Shown: piece after piece, positions 1-5,688 of the stretch
Layout of the letters: each line of letters opens with the position of its first letter
Position numbering within the stretch: the first letter of the stretch is position 1
Assembly: GCA_003641695.1 (NCBI GenBank)
Contig: QNBL01000152.1
Location: 1 to 6,866, forward strand
Reading direction: 5' to 3'
Source of the DNA: Spirochaetota bacterium
GTDB taxonomy: Bacteria; Spirochaetota; Spirochaetia; B11-G9
DNA: 6,866 nucleotides
The notes under the pieces: model-generated
Told to the model about the DNA's origin: nothing
Seen by the model: the letters and a program-made list of their open reading frames with translations, nothing else
The model's database searches: none
Translations under genes and position numbers: made by a program

Positions 1-678
1 AAGGGCATGCTTGTAGTTGATCATCTTTTCTGTGAGTCCCTTTGCCCGGGCGGTAATTATGTATTCTTTGCTGAGTTCATCTACCATGGAAGCCCGGGTG
101 AGACGGAGTATGACTGCAGCCCGGGCAAATCCCAGAGCTATTGCAGGAAGCACCAGATTCTTCAGGCTGCCGGATCCGAAAAGGGGGAATAGGGGAAATT
201 TAACCGAAAAAAGCAGTAGCAGAATAATACCCAGCCAGAAGCTTGGGATAGCCATTCCAGCCTGGGAGTATACCATCCCCAGATAATCCCAGAGAGACCA
301 CCGGTGGACGGCGGATAACACTCCCAGAGGAATCGCAATTACTACCCCCAGGATAATACCCAATACCGCCAGGGTAAAGGTCAACGGGAACCGCTGTCTG
401 ATCAAGGATTTTACGCTTTGTCCTGAGGTGAGTGATTTACCCAGATCAAGTTTTACCAGATCCCTCATCCACCGGACGTATTGCACGGTAACCGGTACAT
501 CTGTACCAAGCTTTGCACGGATAGCCTGTATCTCTTCATCGGAAGCATCAATTCCTGCAACAACAAGTGCGGGATCGCCGGGTATTACCCGTATTACAAA
601 AAAAATAATGGTGGAAATAATGAGGATGGTCAGCAAAAGGCGTAAAAACTTTTTAAGTACAAAAAGGAGCAAGTTCAT
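1..678 (-). CDS. ABC transporter permease, DppB/OppB family (partial, C-terminus beyond window edge)
   Basis: Inner-membrane permease of a peptide/nickel-type (PepT) ABC importer; it would form the channel with a DppC-like partner. The first 226 residues are visible; family members usually have about 305-335, so about a quarter is missing past base 1. Seen: TM1 at about residues 11-31 followed by the family signature VIPGDPA (31-37); the conserved periplasmic stretch YVRWMRDLVKLDLGKSL (67-83); TM segments near 99-124, 133-159 and 174-193; and an EAA-type ATPase-contact loop (EYIITARAKGL, 205-215) at the edge. The ATG at 678 gives the canonical N-terminus but has no Shine-Dalgarno, and an in-frame stop lies upstream. 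It lies 48 nt after the HAD gene on the same strand and may be read from the operon, from its own promoter, or both. The substrate is unknown; a di- or oligopeptide or small amide is inferred from the neighbouring hydrolases. Confidence 0.93.
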   Translation of the reverse strand, partial: MNLLLFVLKKFLRLLLTILIISTIIFFVIRVIPGDPALVVAGIDASDEEIQAIRAKLGTDVPVTVQYVRWMRDLVKLDLGKSLTSGQSVKSLIRQRFPLTFTLAVLGIILGVVIAIPLGVLSAVHRWSLWDYLGMVYSQAGMAIPSFWLGIILLLLFSVKFPLFPLFGSGSLKNLVLPAIALGFARAAVILRLTRASMVDELSKEYIITARAKGLTEKMINYKHAL

Positions 679-684
679 AAGAAT

Positions 685-713
685 ATTTTTGCATATCGGA
701 ATACATATGTCAA
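685..713 (-). promoter_or_regulatory. Candidate promoter for the permease gene
   Basis: Reading the minus strand, a perfect -35 box TTGACA (708-713) is followed after 17 nt by AAAAAT (685-690), a 4/6 match to TATAAT. The implied start falls at or next to the permease ATG (678), which would make a leaderless transcript and would explain the absent Shine-Dalgarno. An alternative -10 (TACAAT, 721-726) lies further upstream inside the palindrome at 715-730 and would leave a leader of about 35 nt. Confidence 0.35.
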
Positions 714-714
714 T

Positions 715-730
715 AAAATGATTGTATCAT
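715..730. promoter_or_regulatory. Palindromic operator-like element, copy 2 (upstream of permease)
   Basis: AAAATGATTGTATCAT contains a perfect inverted repeat, ATGAT-TGT-ATCAT (718-730). It matches 15 of 16 bases of the element at 4595-4610. It ends 36 nt before the permease ATG; the other copy ends 35 nt before the P1 hydrolase ATG in the same orientation. The core ATTGTAT resembles half of GntR-type operators such as ATTGTATACAAT. It overlaps the last codons and stop of the HAD gene. Binding by a regulator is inferred; no regulator gene for it is in the window. Confidence 0.45.
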
Positions 731-1437
731 AGGAGGTTGTTAACTAAATCAGGAAGTTCCCTGATATTCTCAATAATGGTAGTACCGCTGAGTTCTTCAA
801 TGCCTACACTGCCATACCTGTTTATTATTACAGCATCCATCCCCACTTTACTGCTGCCCACAGCGTCATCGTAGTAGTTATCACCCACATACAGAGACGT
901 ATCTGCCTTTGCGCCGGACTTCTCCAGTGCTCTTTCAAAGATTTCTCTAGACGGTTTGGCGATCCCTTCTTCTGATGAAATAATTACCGTATTGAAAAAA
1001 TTGAGTATCCCAAGCTTTGAAAGAATAGGTCTCGCACTTTTGTCCCAGTTTGAGATGATACCGAGGGAGAGACCTCTTCCTTTCAGTAACGAAAGAGTCT
1101 CCTTTGCCCCCGGACAGAGATGCCAGGCATCAAGAGGAGATCCGGTAGCTTTCTTCCATTCTTCACTGAATTTACATAAATTAACCTTCATTTTAAGATA
1201 GTGAAAAATGAATCCGAAATACCAGGGAATGTATGTATCTTTATCACTTCCCAGGACCCCTGGATATTCCCTCATAAAAAGTTTATCCGCCAGATGGAAT
1301 GCCAGAGTAACTGTTTCCCAAGAGGGGAGAGATTCTACTTTGGGAGCTATAACCTTAAGAAAGAGATCTTCCCTTTTAAGATACAAAAGTGTATATCCCA
1401 AATCAAACCATATATAGTTTATCCCCTTTTTCGTCAA
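727..1437 (-). CDS. HAD-superfamily hydrolase (subfamily IA)
   Basis: Cytosolic haloacid dehalogenase-like hydrolase of 236 residues, a normal length for HAD-IA with an alpha-helical cap (about residues 20-105). Motif I is FDLGYTLL with nucleophile Asp12, but the second Asp of the DxD motif is Gly14. Motif II is IISN (Ser129), motif III Lys161 in IAKPSREIF, and motif IV GDNYYDD (Asp186, Asp190/191). The start is a TTG at 1437 that overlaps the upstream M20 stop by 4 nt (TTGA), with GGGGAG 5 nt ahead; no ATG is available near it. It is the fourth gene of the hydrolase operon. The substrate cannot be read from sequence; a phosphate ester is the default. The missing second Asp is also seen in 2-haloacid dehalogenases and in phosphatases such as YihX, so activity is still plausible. 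Confidence 0.88.
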   Translation of the reverse strand: MTKKGINYIWFDLGYTLLYLKREDLFLKVIAPKVESLPSWETVTLAFHLADKLFMREYPGVLGSDKDTYIPWYFGFIFHYLKMKVNLCKFSEEWKKATGSPLDAWHLCPGAKETLSLLKGRGLSLGIISNWDKSARPILSKLGILNFFNTVIISSEEGIAKPSREIFERALEKSGAKADTSLYVGDNYYDDAVGSSKVGMDAVIINRYGSVGIEELSGTTIIENIRELPDLVNNLL

Positions 1438-2669
1438 TCAATCTCCCCGTTTAGAAATCTATAGGTTGTTATCAGGTAAATCTTTGCCGCTTCAACAAGC
1501 TCATCGATTTCTACATATTCATCAGTCTGATGAGGAATATGCCGCGGACCGGGTCCGTTAACAAGGGACGGTATCCCTTTTAACGCCCTGAGATATGTCC
1601 CGTCAGTTGCTCCGGGAACACCGTTGTATACAGCTTCTTTCCCGGTAATATCTCTGTAGGTTCTGTCGGAAACACGTACAATCGGTTCATCTTTTCCCAT
1701 GCTTACAACTGGTTTATCTGCAAGATATTCAGTTTTAACCATGAAATCGGAATCTTCGGCAGCTAATTTTGCCAGAATATCTGATAAATCTTTCTTTATC
1801 TTTTTATGATCCTGACCGGGAATAGTGCGGATATCAATATATGCCACGGCAAGACCAGGCATTACATTGAGCTGGGGAGGTTCGGGGGGTGGAGGTGACT
1901 GGATCACGGTAAAGGTTACCGATGGCCATCCGAGATATTCATCCTTCCCGAATATCTTTTTTTGCTCTGTTTCATACGCTTCGAAAGCACAGATTATTTT
2001 TGCCAGCCGGGTATTCGGGTTGATTCCGGTGAGCGGCATTGCTCCATGAGCCATTTTGCCCTCTACCGTCAGTTTTATCCGCAAGGCTCCTTTCATACTG
2101 ATACACAATTGATTCTCTTCCGGCTCCGACACAAGGCAGGCATCTACACTGTCTGCGTGTCCCCGTTTGATGAAATCCTGTATCCCCAGCATAAGATCTT
2201 CTTCGTCACACACAATTCCAAGCACCATTTTGCCTTTGAAGGGGATCCCGGATTTAAGCATGGTTTTTACCGTCAGCAGATTGACTGCAACTCCTGCTTT
2301 CATGTCGCAGGATCCGCGGCCGTAAATTTTACCATCTTCGACTGCAGCAGAGAAAGGGTCGTATTTCCACAGCTCCCTTACCCCTTCCGATACAACGTCT
2401 GTATGTCCCTCAAACATCAGGGTAGGGCCTGGTTTTCCTGAATCAATCTCAAGAAATATATTTTCTCTTCCCGGCAAGACCTCATCAACTACAGGTTCTA
2501 TTCCCAGTTCATTCCGAATCCATTCAGCTATAAATTCTACGACCTCATGTTCGGTATTACCTGATTCAGGGCGGATTACCGAGTCAATTTTTACAAGATC
2601 CCTGGTAAGTTTAACCAGCTCATCCCTGTTGATGCGGGATAGAAGTTTCTTTTCAATTTCGTTAAGCAT
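1434..2669 (-). CDS. M20-family metallopeptidase / ArgE-DapE-like deacylase
   Basis: Cytosolic di-zinc amidohydrolase of 411 residues, full length for the M20A ArgE/DapE/CPG2 group. Metal and catalytic residues are visible: His89 and Asp91 in GHTDVV, bridging Asp122 in GRGSCDMKAG, catalytic Glu156 with metal Glu157 in CDEED, Glu182 in SEPEE, and His380 in HIPHQTDEYV near the C-terminus. The dimerisation-lid His208 sits in KMAHGA. A proline-rich loop (259-265) precedes LNVMPG and leads into DIRTIPGQDH, which I recall as typical of a DapE-like subgroup. It cleaves an N-acyl or peptide bond; the exact substrate (acetyl- or succinyl-amino acid, dipeptide, or an amide linked to pantothenate) is undetermined. 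The ATG start overlaps the reductase stop by 8 nt, with AGGA about 6 nt upstream, so translational coupling is likely. Confidence 0.92.
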   Translation of the reverse strand: MLNEIEKKLLSRINRDELVKLTRDLVKIDSVIRPESGNTEHEVVEFIAEWIRNELGIEPVVDEVLPGRENIFLEIDSGKPGPTLMFEGHTDVVSEGVRELWKYDPFSAAVEDGKIYGRGSCDMKAGVAVNLLTVKTMLKSGIPFKGKMVLGIVCDEEDLMLGIQDFIKRGHADSVDACLVSEPEENQLCISMKGALRIKLTVEGKMAHGAMPLTGINPNTRLAKIICAFEAYETEQKKIFGKDEYLGWPSVTFTVIQSPPPPEPPQLNVMPGLAVAYIDIRTIPGQDHKKIKKDLSDILAKLAAEDSDFMVKTEYLADKPVVSMGKDEPIVRVSDRTYRDITGKEAVYNGVPGATDGTYLRALKGIPSLVNGPGPRHIPHQTDEYVEIDELVEAAKIYLITTYRFLNGEID

Positions 2670-3585
2670 TCTTTATCCTTTCCATTGTTCGTACCAATCC
2701 TGCAATTGTTTTATTCACAGGAGTGTTAATCCCCAGTATGGAGCCTTCTCTTACAATTGCCCCATTAATAAAATCAATCTCTGTCCTGTTCCCCCTGTCA
2801 AAATCCTGAAGCATGGAAGATCTGTTTTTTGCTGTTTTCTCGGCTACATCAAATACCGTCTGAAGCGGGTCCGGAAAGGTGAGTGTAACCCCTTTTTCCG
2901 CTGCAACCGCTACTCCTTCAGCCACAAGATCGTCCATAATACTTTTAAGATCCTGAAACTCCAACAGCCGCCCATTCTCAAGATTTGTTATAGCAGTTAA
3001 AGCATTAATACCGACATTAATAATGAGTTTGCTCCAAACGAGGTTTTCAATATTGTCCTCTATATCAGCTTCAAAACCGGCTTTATTTAAAGTTTCTACA
3101 AATGGTTTCAGTTTTTCATTGTGTTTGTCTGACATACACAGGTGTGTCGGTCCGTTCCCTGCGTGATTTATCTCTCCGGGTCCTAAAAAGGTGGCTCCCT
3201 GGGAGGTAACCCCTGCTGCAACCATTTCTTTACCCATTATATTCCGTATTATTTCCTCGTTTCCAAGACCGTTTTGGAGGGTAATGACTATTGAATTATT
3301 GTCAGCAAAGGAAGAAAACTGTTTTACGACCAATTCGGTTATCGTGGACTTCACAAAGATAATAAATATATCGGATCCCCTGGTTTCTTCAGGATCTTTA
3401 GTTGCCCGGGGATAAACTACAAGTGTTTCTCCTGTAGCTGTAGAATGTATTGATAACCCCTTTTGATTCACTCTGTTTATATGTGCTTCGTTTACATCAT
3501 AAAGGATAACATCCTCGCCGCTTTTTGAAAGTTTTCCTCCGAAGAGAGAGCCCATGGCTCCTGATCCAATAATGGAAATTTTCAT
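2662..3585 (-). CDS. panE: 2-dehydropantoate 2-reductase (ketopantoate reductase, ApbA/PanE family)
   Basis: NAD(P)H-dependent reductase that would convert 2-dehydropantoate to pantoate, the step after PanB in pantothenate synthesis. Its 307 residues match the family. Seen: N-terminal Rossmann motif GSGAMG (7-12); an acidic Asp30 ending the second strand (hinting at NADH use, not decisive); FVKS (77-80); TLQNGLGN (102-109) with substrate-binding Asn105; catalytic Lys186 in VWSKLIINVGIN with Asn190 and Asn194; and the C-terminal signature SSMLQDFDRGNRTEIDFING (256-275) containing Glu269. The ATG overlaps the P1 hydrolase stop by 4 nt (ATGA). The family contains paralogues acting on other 2-oxo acids, but panB on the opposite side of the shared promoter region supports the pantoate role. 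In a degradative setting the same enzyme could oxidise pantoate. Confidence 0.9.
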   Translation of the reverse strand: MKISIIGSGAMGSLFGGKLSKSGEDVILYDVNEAHINRVNQKGLSIHSTATGETLVVYPRATKDPEETRGSDIFIIFVKSTITELVVKQFSSFADNNSIVITLQNGLGNEEIIRNIMGKEMVAAGVTSQGATFLGPGEINHAGNGPTHLCMSDKHNEKLKPFVETLNKAGFEADIEDNIENLVWSKLIINVGINALTAITNLENGRLLEFQDLKSIMDDLVAEGVAVAAEKGVTLTFPDPLQTVFDVAEKTAKNRSSMLQDFDRGNRTEIDFINGAIVREGSILGINTPVNKTIAGLVRTMERIKNA

Positions 3586-4559
3586 TTTTCTTTTATCCTC
3601 CCTGTAATTTCTTTATAACCGGGGATACCGTATGCAGATTCGGCATTCTTTACACCGTTGACTATTGCTTCTGCCATTATCTCCGCGGCAATCGCTCCGA
3701 CCGTCGTTGGATCACTCTTAACATTACCTGTGGCCATACAAAAAATTGTATCACCGTCAAACATGGTATGTATAGGATTGATTGCCCTGGCAAATCCGTC
3801 ATGCGCCATCATGGCAACCTTGGTTGCCTCAGCCTTTGTAAAATCTGCATTGGTAGCGATACATCCGATAGTGGTATTTCCGGAAAATGCATTGTCAGAA
3901 TTCCTTGAAGATCCCGAAATAATATTCATTGTATCCAGGAAGGCGGTTTTGTCAGCATTGAGCACCCCGGCAACAATTTCTCCGGTAGTTGGATCTATAA
4001 TATCTCCATAGCAGTTAACTGCTACTATGGCACCGACAACAAGATCCCCGACCTGTCTGCTTGCGGTTCCAAGACCCCCTTTCATGCAATGCCGGCTGCC
4101 TGAAATTTTTCCTACTGATGCTCCGGTACCGGCGCCGATATTCCCCATTGAGGAAAAGTTGTCTGTTGCATTATGACAAGCAGTATAGCCCATTTCTCTG
4201 TCCGGACGGACATCTGGTCTTCCAACAGGCAAATCAAAAAGTACTGCTCCGGGAACAATGGGAACGACACCGACTCCGACATCAAAGCCGCAGCCCTTTT
4301 CTTCCAGATACTGCATAACTCCGGAGACTCCATCAAGACCGTAAGCACTTCCTCCACCCAGGTAAACCGCGTGTGCTTTTGCAACAAGGTTAACCGGATT
4401 TAGTGAAGCAACATCACGGGTTCCGGGTGCTCCGCCCCTGACATCCACTCCGGCAACAGCACCCTCAGGATAGAGAATTACTGTGCATCCTGTTCCTGCA
4501 GAAATGTTTTCCGCGTTACCTACCATTATTCCAGGTACGTCTGTTATTGAATTATCCAT
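3582..4559 (-). CDS. P1-family (S58, DmpA/NylC/ThnT-like) self-processing amidohydrolase
   Basis: N-terminal-nucleophile hydrolase of the DmpA/BapA family, made as a precursor that cuts itself into two chains. Seen, numbered from the ATG at 4559 (325 residues): the family start ITDVPGIMVG (5-14), TGCTVIL (23-29), VRGGAPGTRD (40-49), LGGGSAYGLD (67-76), GNIGAGTGASVGK (139-151) and the cleavage region SGNTTIGCIATNA (226-238). Cleavage is expected between Asn228 and Thr229, giving a Thr nucleophile as in NylC and ThnT, not the Ser of DmpA and BapA. Family substrates include N-terminal amino-acid amides, beta-peptides, nylon oligomers and pantetheine-type amides. An upstream in-frame ATG at 4580 would add MCYYTVT; neither start has a Shine-Dalgarno, and 4559 fits the family N-terminus better. 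It is the first gene of the operon and divergent from panB. A role in pantetheine or pantothenate amide cleavage is inferred from context only. Confidence 0.92.
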   Translation of the reverse strand: MDNSITDVPGIMVGNAENISAGTGCTVILYPEGAVAGVDVRGGAPGTRDVASLNPVNLVAKAHAVYLGGGSAYGLDGVSGVMQYLEEKGCGFDVGVGVVPIVPGAVLFDLPVGRPDVRPDREMGYTACHNATDNFSSMGNIGAGTGASVGKISGSRHCMKGGLGTASRQVGDLVVGAIVAVNCYGDIIDPTTGEIVAGVLNADKTAFLDTMNIISGSSRNSDNAFSGNTTIGCIATNADFTKAEATKVAMMAHDGFARAINPIHTMFDGDTIFCMATGNVKSDPTTVGAIAAEIMAEAIVNGVKNAESAYGIPGYKEITGRIKEK

Positions 4560-4594
4560 AGTAACAGTATAGTAACACATATTTTTAAATTTGC

Positions 4595-4610
4595 AAAATG
4601 ATTGTATAAT
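4595..4610. promoter_or_regulatory. Palindromic operator-like element, copy 1 (panB / P1 hydrolase intergenic)
   Basis: AAAATGATTGTATAAT differs at one base from the element at 715-730; here the palindrome ATGAT-TGT-ATAAT (4598-4610) has one mismatch. It overlaps the minus-strand -10 (TACAAT, 4601-4606) and the plus-strand -35 (TTGTAT, 4602-4607), so a bound protein could block both divergent promoters. The alternative reading is that the match simply reflects two similar minus-strand -10 regions. Confidence 0.45.
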
Positions 4611-4629
4611 CTGGCTTTTAAGGTTATAA
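4601..4629 (-). promoter_or_regulatory. Candidate promoter of the P1 hydrolase operon
   Basis: On the minus strand, -35 TTATAA (4624-4629, 4/6 to consensus), a 17-nt spacer and -10 TACAAT (4601-4606, 5/6) predict a start near 4594 and a leader of about 35 nt lacking a Shine-Dalgarno. A second -10-like TATACT lies 6 nt before the ATG at 4559 and would give a leaderless message, but its -35 is poor. Confidence 0.45.
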
Positions 4630-4630
4630 T
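4602..4630 (+). promoter_or_regulatory. Candidate panB promoter
   Basis: A consensus -10 TATAAT (4625-4630) has TTGTAT (4602-4607, 3/6 to TTGACA) 17 nt upstream. The predicted start near 4637 lies inside the palindrome at 4630-4644. A second TATAAT at 4605-4610 is an alternative -10 with only TTTTTA at its -35 position. The boxes occupy the same bases as the minus-strand promoter of the hydrolase operon. Confidence 0.5.
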
Positions 4631-4644
4631 TTTATGACATAAAA
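4630..4644. promoter_or_regulatory. Perfect palindrome in the panB leader, operator candidate
   Basis: TTTTAT-GAC-ATAAAA is a perfect 6-3-6 inverted repeat that begins at the last base of the panB -10 box and ends 6 nt before the Shine-Dalgarno. Its position at the predicted transcription start suits a repressor site. It is AT-rich and short, so chance is possible, and a hairpin in RNA would be weak. Confidence 0.35.
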
Positions 4645-4664
4645 CATTTTAGGAGGAGAGTTAT

Positions 4665-5528
4665 ATGAGTAGTCATCCTGAAGCGACAAAAAAGCTTCTT
4701 ACTTCAGACCTTCAGAAGATGAAAGATGAAGGCAAAAAGATATCCATGATAACAGCGTATTCCTATCCGCAGGGGCTGATTGTGGATGAAGCCGGAATAG
4801 ATATTATTCTGGTTGGAGATTCTCTCGGGATGGTGGAGCTTGGTTATGCCGATACGGTTCCTGTTACCATGGATGAGATGTTGAGTCACATCAAACCAGT
4901 TGTCAGGGCAGTTAAACGTGCTCATATTGTAGGTGATATGCCTTTTATGTCCTACAATATCTCGGTTGAGCAGGCTGTAACCAATGCTGGTATTCTTTAT
5001 AAAGACGGTGGGTGCGATTCTGTAAAGTTTGAAGGCGGGGTGGAATTTGTTCCCCAGGCAGAAGCCATTGTGAAAGCTGGTATCCCATTTTTCGGCCATA
5101 TTGGACTTACACCTCAGACAGCAGCGATGCTTGGCGGATTCAAAGTTCAGGGAAAGTCAATCGATGCGGCAAAAAAAGTTGTGGATGATGCAATTGCTCT
5201 TGAAGAAGCAGGTGCTTTTGCCCTCATCCTTGAAGCAATCCCGCAGCAGCTTGCCCGGATAATTACCGAAAAGGTAAAAATACCGACAATCGGAATAGGC
5301 GGCGGCGTCCATTGTGACGGTCAGGTACTTGTTCTCCATGACATGGTTGGACTTTTTAAACGATTCACTCCGAAATTCGTAAAGGTGTATACAGATATGT
5401 ATTCAGCCCAGCTGAATGCTGTTAAAGAGTTTATCTCTGATGTTCAGACCGAAGCTTTTCCGGCAAAGGAGCATTCTTTTAATATGAAGGCTGACATGGT
5501 TGAAGAACTCAGAAAGGTTATTGGCTAA
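4665..5528 (+). CDS. panB: 3-methyl-2-oxobutanoate hydroxymethyltransferase (ketopantoate synthase)
   Basis: Transfers a hydroxymethyl group from 5,10-methylenetetrahydrofolate to 2-oxoisovalerate to make 2-dehydropantoate, the first committed step of pantothenate and CoA synthesis; a cytosolic metal-dependent TIM barrel. Its 287 residues are slightly longer than E. coli PanB, the excess lying at the two ends. Landmarks: VGDSLGM with metal ligand Asp52; GDMPFM with Asp91; VKFEGG with Lys121 and Glu123; GHIGLTPQ with His145; catalytic Glu190 in LILEAIP; GIGGGVHCDGQVLVLHD (210-226); and EHSF near the C-terminus. Oddities are TAYSYP, where Ser33 replaces the usual Asp of TAYDY, and Gly213 where GIGAG is common. 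A strong ribosome binding site AGGAGG (4651-4656) lies 8 nt before the ATG. It appears monocistronic, followed by a hairpin terminator. No panC or panD is nearby. Confidence 0.97.
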   Translation: MSSHPEATKKLLTSDLQKMKDEGKKISMITAYSYPQGLIVDEAGIDIILVGDSLGMVELGYADTVPVTMDEMLSHIKPVVRAVKRAHIVGDMPFMSYNISVEQAVTNAGILYKDGGCDSVKFEGGVEFVPQAEAIVKAGIPFFGHIGLTPQTAAMLGGFKVQGKSIDAAKKVVDDAIALEEAGAFALILEAIPQQLARIITEKVKIPTIGIGGGVHCDGQVLVLHDMVGLFKRFTPKFVKVYTDMYSAQLNAVKEFISDVQTEAFPAKEHSFNMKADMVEELRKVIG

Positions 5529-5550
5529 AGAGATCCTTCGGAATATACAC

Positions 5551-5592
5551 AGAAACGCAGATACCGTATCAACATGGTCTCTGCGTTTCTTT
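5551..5592 (+). terminator. Hairpin terminator after panB
   Basis: A perfect 11-bp stem, AGAAACGCAGA (5551-5561) with TCTGCGTTTCT (5580-5590), extended by ACC/GGT pairing inside the loop, starts 22 nt after the panB stop. The T-tract is short and interrupted (the TTTCTTT region), so termination may be partial. Confidence 0.7.
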
Positions 5593-5635
5593 ACAAGATA
5601 AACGTGCTTTCCTGCTACAGGTTTGTTGCAAAGGA

Positions 5636-5664
5636 TTGACAAATATTCTGTTTGAACGCATAGT
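5636..5664 (+). promoter_or_regulatory. Promoter of the ArsR-family gene with possible operator repeats
   Basis: TTGACA (5636-5641, consensus) is followed after 17 nt by CATAGT (5659-5664, 4/6 to TATAAT). The predicted start near 5671 precedes the GTG at 5689. Short inverted repeats TTTG-ttg-CAAA (5622-5632) and CAAA-n7-TTTG (5640-5654) flank and overlap the -35/spacer, where ArsR-type repressors commonly bind for autorepression. The operator assignment is tentative. Confidence 0.55.
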
Positions 5665-5688
5665 AAAACAGGAAGTGAAGGGAGTGAT

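Noticed and set aside
7..721. Plus-strand open frames over the left end (7-192, 17-286, 428-721)
   Set aside because: They are shadows of the minus-strand permease frame, which is open without interruption from 678 to 1 and has clear DppB signatures.
1875..1899. G-rich plus-strand tract (ggttcggggggtggaggtg) as a quadruplex or regulatory element
   Set aside because: It encodes the Pro-rich loop (SPPPPEPPQ) of the M20 protein on the other strand, which fits a known DapE-like subgroup; no independent signal.
1962..2441. 159-codon plus-strand open frame
   Set aside because: It lies antisense to the catalytic core of the M20 gene and has a Cys/His/Phe-rich composition with no recognisable domain.
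4112..4387. Minus-strand open frame in another phase within the P1 gene
   Set aside because: It is an overlapping frame inside a well-conserved family protein, with no ribosome site or domain.
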